10,575 nt of DNA. It comes from Gallionellales bacterium CG03_land_8_20_14_0_80_55_15. GTDB taxonomy: Bacteria > Pseudomonadota > Gammaproteobacteria > Burkholderiales > Gallionellaceae. Every line of letters starts with the position of its first letter. The stretch's first letter is position 1. The position numbers and the translations under genes are program-made. Location: positions 1-10,575 of the forward strand of contig PEUR01000141.1 in the NCBI GenBank assembly GCA_002780675.1, in the 5' to 3' direction. This document shows, piece by piece, positions 7,037 through 10,575 of this stretch. Below the pieces are notes generated by a model that was not told the DNA's origin, did no database searches, and worked only from the letters and a program-made list of their open reading frames with translations.

Positions 7037-8347
7037 GTGGCAGAAATCAAGCAGGTATTAGTGCCGGACATCGGCGATTACAAGGATGTCAGCGTCATCG
7101 AAGTGATGGTCAAAGTCGGCGACACCCTCAACGCGGAAGACACGCTGTTGACGCTGGAAACGGACAAGGCGGCGATGGATGTGCCCTCGCCCTACGCCGG
7201 GGTGGTTAAGGAATTGCACGTCGAAATCGGTGACAAAGTGTCGCAAGGTTCGCTGATTCTGGTCTTGGAGTGCGCAGAACAAATCCCCCCCAGCGAAATC
7301 CCCCCCGCCCCCCCTTTTGCAAAGGGGGGAGTAGAAGCGGCAGCAGCATCAGCCTCGCCTGCCACTGCCGTAACCCAAGTCGCTACTGCGCAACCACCCG
7401 TTGTCACCCCCCCCCTTGCAAAAGGGGGGCTGGGGGGGGATTTGGCACATGCCAGCCCGGCGATCCGCCGCTTTGCGCGCGAATTGGGCGTGGACATTGC
7501 GCAGGTCAAGGGCAGCGGCGAAAAAGGCCGTGCAACCAAAGACGATGTGCAGAACTTCGTCAAGGCGGCGCTGGCACAGCCCCGCACAGCGGACAAACCA
7601 ACTGGCGGTAACGGTTTGCAAGTGCTCGATATGCCGGTATTCGATTTCGCCAAGTTCGGTGCCATTGAAATCCAGCCGCTATCGCGCATCCAGAAGATTT
7701 CCGGCGCAAACCTGCACCGCAACTGGGTGACGATTCCGCATGTCACGCAATTCGATGAGGCCGACATCACTGACATGGAAGCCTTCCGCAAACAACTGGG
7801 CGCGGAATACGCCAAACAGAACATCAAGATTACCCCGCTGGCTTTCATGCTCAAGGCCGCCGCCGCCGCCTTGCAAGCCTTCCCGAAATTCAACGCTTCG
7901 CTGGATGGCGAAAATCTGATCCTCAAGCAATACATCAACATCGGCGTGGCGGTAGATACGCCGGATGGCCTGGTCGTGCCGGTACTGCGCGATGTGGACA
8001 AGAAGGGCATCGTGCAACTGGCCAAAGAACTAGGCGAAATCAGTGCAAAAGCCCGCGACAAGAAAATCACTGCCGCCGATATGCAGGGCGGCTGCTTCAC
8101 CATTTCCAGCCTGGGCGGCATTGGTGGCACGGCGTTTACCCCCATCATCAACGCGCCTGAAGTGGCGATTCTGGGCGTGTCGCGTTCTTCCATGAAGCCG
8201 GTGTATCAGGACGGCCAGTTCGTGCCGCGCCTGATGCTGCCGCTGTCCGTTTCCTACGACCACCGCGTGATAGACGGTGCGGCGGCAGCGCGCTTCACCG
8301 CTTATCTGGCGAAAGTGCTGGCCGACTTGCGCCGTCTGGCCTTGTAG
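7037..8347 (+). CDS. aceF: Dihydrolipoamide acetyltransferase, E2 of pyruvate dehydrogenase
   Basis: A 436-residue E2 core protein that passes acetyl groups from E1 through lipoyl-lysine to CoA. There is one lipoyl domain (about 1-78) with the modified lysine K44 in [12 protein letters not shown] linker (about 79-138) and a peripheral subunit-binding domain follow, the latter about 139-175 ([14 protein letters not shown] then [13 protein letters not shown]). The catalytic domain runs from about 205 to the end, with H409 and D413 in HRVIDG. E. coli AceF has three lipoyl domains; this one has a single copy. Much of the linker is encoded by two inverted palindromic repeats (7281-7443), giving [16 protein letters not shown] and [13 protein letters not shown] around an Ala-rich stretch. 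All catalytic residues remain, so the insertion seems tolerated in the flexible swinging arm. The lpd gene for E3 is not next to it. Other 2-oxoacid dehydrogenase E2s are excluded by the adjacent homodimeric aceE. Confidence 0.95.
   Translation: MAEIKQVLVPDIGDYKDVSVIEVMVKVGDTLNAEDTLLTLETDKAAMDVPSPYAGVVKELHVEIGDKVSQGSLILVLECAEQIPPSEIPPAPPFAKGGVEAAAASASPATAVTQVATAQPPVVTPPLAKGGLGGDLAHASPAIRRFARELGVDIAQVKGSGEKGRATKDDVQNFVKAALAQPRTADKPTGGNGLQVLDMPVFDFAKFGAIEIQPLSRIQKISGANLHRNWVTIPHVTQFDEADITDMEAFRKQLGAEYAKQNIKITPLAFMLKAAAAALQAFPKFNASLDGENLILKQYINIGVAVDTPDGLVVPVLRDVDKKGIVQLAKELGEISAKARDKKITAADMQGGCFTISSLGGIGGTAFTPIINAPEVAILGVSRSSMKPVYQDGQFVPRLMLPLSVSYDHRVIDGAAAARFTAYLAKVLADLRRLAL
7281..7330 (+). 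repeat. Palindromic C/G-rich repeat, left unit in aceF, with duplicated end
   Basis: The full unit is 7296-7330: AAAT, C7, G, C7, TTTTGCAAA, G6, A. It differs from the mod unit at 85-119 mainly in C-run lengths and in G versus TAA between the runs. An exact 11-base copy of its first bases (AAAT plus C7) precedes it at 7281-7291, offset by 15 bases, so five codons are kept in frame. It encodes [16 protein letters not shown] in the E2 linker. The frame used for the unit is shifted by one base relative to the mod left copy. Confidence 0.9.
7407..7443 (-). repeat. Palindromic C/G-rich repeat, right (inverted) unit in aceF
   Basis: On the + strand: C9, TTGCAAAA, G6, CT, G8, ATTT. The reverse complement starts AAAT, C8, AG, C6, and aligns with the left unit, so the pair is inverted around a 76-base Ala/Pro-coding spacer. 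It is translated as [12 protein letters not shown]. The C9 and G8 runs are the longest homopolymers in the window. Confidence 0.9.
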
Positions 8348-8349
8348 CA

Positions 8350-9003
8350 TTGAAGCCCATCGGCATCCTCGGCGGCACGTTTGACCCGATTCATTACGGT
8401 CATTTGCGGCTTGCCGAGGAAATGCGCGAACTGGCGGGATTACAGCAGATTCGCTTCATCCCTGCGGGCAATCCTCCGCACCGGGAAATGCCGCAGGTCA
8501 CCGCAAGTCAGCGCAGCGCGATGGTGCGACTGGCGATAGCCGATCAGCCCGCCTTTGTGCTGGATGAGCGCGAAGTAAAATGCAATAAAAAATGCTTTAC
8601 AATCAATACGTTAATAGAATTACGCGACGAGCTTGGCGATACTCAACCGCTGTGCCTGCTGATGGGCGGTGACGCTTTTTTGCAGTTGCACACCTGGCAC
8701 CAATGGGAACAATTGCTCGATTTGGCGCACATCGTGGTAGGCTACCGACCGGGCTATACCCTGGAAGAACGCATCCACAGCGCACCCGCCAAATTGCGCG
8801 AACACTATTTACAACGCTTGTGTGCGGTGGATTATTTATCGCGCCATGCCGCTGGCGGCATCGCCGAACTGGCAATACCCAAACTGGAAATTTCTGCCAC
8901 GATGATCCGCAACCGTGTGGCGGAAAATCGCACCATCCGCTATCTTCTGCCCGTTACTGTGGCCAATTACATTTATCAACACCATTTATATACCCCATGC
9001 TAA
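8350..9003 (+). CDS. nadD: Nicotinate-nucleotide adenylyltransferase
   Basis: A 217-residue enzyme that adenylates nicotinate mononucleotide to deamido-NAD in NAD synthesis. The nucleotidyltransferase motif GILGGTFDPIHYGH occupies residues 5-18, with the HxGH-type H15/H18, and ISATMIR (181-187) is the second conserved ATP-binding motif. LLMGGDAFLQLHTWHQW is also typical of NadD. The start is a TTG at 8350, two bases after the aceF stop; an ATG start in this frame would lose the essential GGTFDP motif. No good Shine-Dalgarno is visible, so translation is probably coupled to aceF. Residues around EVKCNKKCFTINTL are encoded by a short AT-rich patch (8576-8620) unlike the rest of the gene, but the protein still fits the family there. 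Confidence 0.94.
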   Translation: MKPIGILGGTFDPIHYGHLRLAEEMRELAGLQQIRFIPAGNPPHREMPQVTASQRSAMVRLAIADQPAFVLDEREVKCNKKCFTINTLIELRDELGDTQPLCLLMGGDAFLQLHTWHQWEQLLDLAHIVVGYRPGYTLEERIHSAPAKLREHYLQRLCAVDYLSRHAAGGIAELAIPKLEISATMIRNRVAENRTIRYLLPVTVANYIYQHHLYTPC

Positions 9004-9365
9004 ATCTCGAAGAAAAAATCCTGGCCATTGTCTCCGCACTGGAAGACATCAAGGCAACCGACATCACCATCATTGATACCAGCAAGCGCAGCACGCTGTT
9101 TGATCGCATGGTTATCGCCAGCGCCAATTCCACCCGCCAAACCCGTGCGATTGCCGACAATGTGTCGGTCAAACTCAAGGAACTGGGCGAAGAAGTCATG
9201 GGCCGCGAAGGCGACGAAAGTTCCGACTGGGTACTGGTAGATCTGGGCGATGTGCTGGTTCATGTCATGCAACACGCCGCGCGCGAGTATTACAACCTCG
9301 AAGAACTGTGGAACCGTGCTGAAGCAGCGCGTCCAAAACTTGCCAAATTACCCGACGAAAAGTAA
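8997..9365 (+). CDS. rsfS: Ribosomal silencing factor RsfS
   Basis: A 122-residue RsfS/Iojap (DUF143) protein, which in the studied family binds uL14 on the large ribosomal subunit and blocks subunit joining when nutrients are short. Recognised segments are [16 protein letters not shown] (14-29), [21 protein letters not shown] (36-56), and [20 protein letters not shown] followed by [10 protein letters not shown] (71-105). The start ATG at 8997 lies inside the last codons of nadD, a 7-base overlap, and gives the usual short N-terminus MLNLEEK. The frame stays open further upstream, but that part is the shadow of nadD. No separate ribosome binding site is seen, which fits coupling to nadD. nadD-rsfS-rlmH is a widespread arrangement. 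Confidence 0.93.
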   Translation: MLNLEEKILAIVSALEDIKATDITIIDTSKRSTLFDRMVIASANSTRQTRAIADNVSVKLKELGEEVMGREGDESSDWVLVDLGDVLVHVMQHAAREYYNLEELWNRAEAARPKLAKLPDEK

Positions 9366-9409
9366 TCCGGGGTGAAGTTTTTTATAGCGGCGCATTCATT
9401 CGCACAACC

Positions 9410-9880
9410 ATGAAGCTGTTTATCGTCACCGTCGGACACAAAATGCCCGACTGGATTATTACGGGCTTCAACGAGTACGCCAAACGGATGCCGCGCGAGG
9501 CAAAAATTGAACTGCTGGAAATTAAGCCGGAACCGCGCACCACAGGCAAAAATACCCAGCAAATCATGGAGGCAGAAGCCCAGCGCATCCTGGCTGCACT
9601 GCCGCCAAATTGCCGACGTATCGCGCTGGATGAGCGTGGCGCACAGCCCACTACCAAACAGCTCGCGGCACAAATGCAAGACTGGAGGGGCGAAGGGCGG
9701 GATGTGGCCTTTATCATCGGCGGCGCGGATGGCTTGCACGACACGGTAAAACAGTCCGCTCAGCAACTGATGGCGTTGTCCGCGCTCACCCTGCCCCATG
9801 CCTTTGTTCGGGTACTGCTCGCGGAACAGTTGTATCGAGCCTACAGCCTGCTGCACAATCACCCCTATCACAGAGAATAG
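9410..9880 (+). CDS. rlmH: 23S rRNA (pseudouridine-1915-N3)-methyltransferase RlmH
   Basis: A 156-residue SPOUT-class methyltransferase, acting on pseudouridine 1915 in helix 69 of 23S rRNA in E. coli (155 residues there). Motifs are [15 protein letters not shown] (1-15), IALDERG (71-77), the AdoMet-binding [11 protein letters not shown] (101-111) and the C-terminal [16 protein letters not shown] (141-156), whose HNHPYH is diagnostic. The gap after rsfS is 44 bases, with no terminator seen, so it probably belongs to the same transcript. The ATG at 9410 gives the exact expected N-terminus. The stop at 9878-9880 is 10 bases before the maf start. Confidence 0.95.
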   Translation: MKLFIVTVGHKMPDWIITGFNEYAKRMPREAKIELLEIKPEPRTTGKNTQQIMEAEAQRILAALPPNCRRIALDERGAQPTTKQLAAQMQDWRGEGRDVAFIIGGADGLHDTVKQSAQQLMALSALTLPHAFVRVLLAEQLYRAYSLLHNHPYHRE

Positions 9881-9890
9881 CGAGAACGTC

Positions 9891-10511
9891 ATGAGCCTCA
9901 AGCCAACACGCATCTACCTTGCCTCACAGAGTCCGCGCCGTCGCGAATTACTCAAACAAATCGGCATCAATTTTGAGTTGTTGTTGTTGCGTGCGAGTGC
10001 ACGTCGCCAGATTGATGTAGATGAGACCCCTTTGCCCGGTGAATCTGCCGAGGTATTTGCGCGGCGCATCTGTCAGGAAAAGGCACAAGCCGGTTATGAC
10101 ACGCTGCGGTTGCGAAATTTACCTGCGCATCCGGTGCTGGCCGCCGACACCATCGTCACGCTGGATGGGCAAATTTTTGGCAAACCCGAGGATGCCGAAC
10201 AGGCAGCCGCGATGCTGCGCCAACTTTCCGGGCGTGAACACCAGGTACTGAGTGCCGTCGCTATGGCGAGTGACAACCTTGTCGAAGTCAGACTTTCCCT
10301 TTCCACCGTGCGCTTCGCCGAACTCGGCGAAGCACGCATTCAACGCTATTTGCAAACTGGCGAATACCGTGACAAGGCGGGAAGCTATGCCATTCAAGGC
10401 CAGGCGGCAGCATTCATCGAGCATCTCTCCGGCAGTTATTCAGGCGTGATGGGCTTGCCGCTGGCTGAAACGGTGCAACTGCTACAACGCTTTGATTGCC
10501 CCTCGCCTTGA
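9891..10511 (+). CDS. maf: Maf family nucleoside triphosphate pyrophosphatase, YhdE type
   Basis: A 206-residue Maf/Ham1-fold enzyme that hydrolyses non-canonical or surplus nucleoside triphosphates. The YhdE branch, to which this appears to belong, acts on dTTP and UTP. Evidence is YLASQSPRRRELL (9-21), DVDETP (42-47), AADTIVTLDGQIFGKP (84-99) and DKAGSYAIQGQAAAFIEHLSG (151-171), ending with GLPLAET. The subfamily call rests on DTIV and KAGSYAIQG together with the neighbouring probable rng, as in E. coli yhdE-rng. The frame is open upstream to 9798, but that part overlaps rlmH. The ATG at 9891 gives the standard start MSLKPTRIYLASQSPRR. A weak purine stretch, GCGAGAA, at 9880-9886 is the only ribosome binding site candidate. 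Confidence 0.93.
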   Translation: MSLKPTRIYLASQSPRRRELLKQIGINFELLLLRASARRQIDVDETPLPGESAEVFARRICQEKAQAGYDTLRLRNLPAHPVLAADTIVTLDGQIFGKPEDAEQAAAMLRQLSGREHQVLSAVAMASDNLVEVRLSLSTVRFAELGEARIQRYLQTGEYRDKAGSYAIQGQAAAFIEHLSGSYSGVMGLPLAETVQLLQRFDCPSP

Positions 10512-10562
10512 CGATTCGCCCCGACCCAGACGCATAACACCTTAATTACATAATAAAAATTC

Positions 10563-10575
10563 ATGAGCGAAGAAA
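10563..10575 (+). CDS. rng: Start of next gene, probably ribonuclease G (partial)
   Basis: An ATG at 10563 is followed by only three more codons before the window ends, giving MSEE. RNase G proteins of betaproteobacteria often begin MSEEILINxTPQETRVA, and rng commonly follows maf (yhdE), so the call rests on position and these four residues. The 51 bases between the maf stop and this ATG are AT-rich near the start and show no clear Shine-Dalgarno. Without the downstream sequence this remains a guess from gene order. Confidence 0.45.

Noticed and set aside
7192..8193. A 333-codon open frame on the - strand opposite aceF
   Set aside because: The Ser/Pro/Cys-rich translation mirrors aceF codon bias, and no family motif is seen. 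It stays open partly because the repeats have no stop on this strand.
8576..8620. Internal promoter in an AT-rich patch of nadD
   Set aside because: TTTACA (8596-8601) and TAGAAT (8615-8620) are only 13 bases apart. Other pairings are equally off, and the bases encode residues that fit NadD.

Overview
The window looks like chromosomal DNA of a betaproteobacterium, tentatively of the Gallionellales/Nitrosomonadales type. This rests on the AceE/AceF sequences, the gene order nadD-rsfS-rlmH-maf followed by a probable rng start, and moderately GC-rich coding sequence. The taxon is inferred from memory of families, not from a search. Every convincing gene lies on the + strand.

Left third (1-3616): a restriction-modification cassette that looks like type III. 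It holds the 3' end of a modification methyltransferase gene, a small antitoxin/RelE-ParE toxin pair, and a large res gene encoding a DEAH helicase fused to a PD-(D/E)xK nuclease. The antitoxin, toxin, res and the housekeeping gene fau overlap each other by 1 to 4 bases, so they read as one translationally coupled unit. A toxin-antitoxin module therefore sits between mod and res, and the folate gene fau is tied to the end of the cassette.

Middle (4219-8347): a 123-base gap with a strong imperfect hairpin, then aceE (E1) and aceF (E2, one lipoyl domain) of the pyruvate dehydrogenase complex. The E3 gene (lpd) is not in the window.

Right third (8350-10575): nadD (NAD synthesis), rsfS (ribosome silencing factor), rlmH (23S rRNA pseudouridine methyltransferase), maf (nucleotide pyrophosphatase of YhdE type) and the first codons of a gene that is probably rng (RNase G). 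This is a compact housekeeping cluster with short or overlapping junctions.

The most striking feature is a C/G-rich palindromic repeat of about 35-38 bases, with the core pattern AAATC6-7 N1-3 C6-7 TTTTGCAAA G6. It occurs four times as two inverted pairs. Both pairs lie inside protein-coding genes and leave the frame open: one in the C-terminal part of the methyltransferase, the other in the linker between the lipoyl and E3-binding domains of AceF. The left units are read in different frames in the two genes, which suggests a DNA-level mobile repeat that has colonised tolerant points in proteins. The homopolymer runs it brings (C9, G8, G7) also create possible slippage sites in a methyltransferase gene and in a central metabolic gene.
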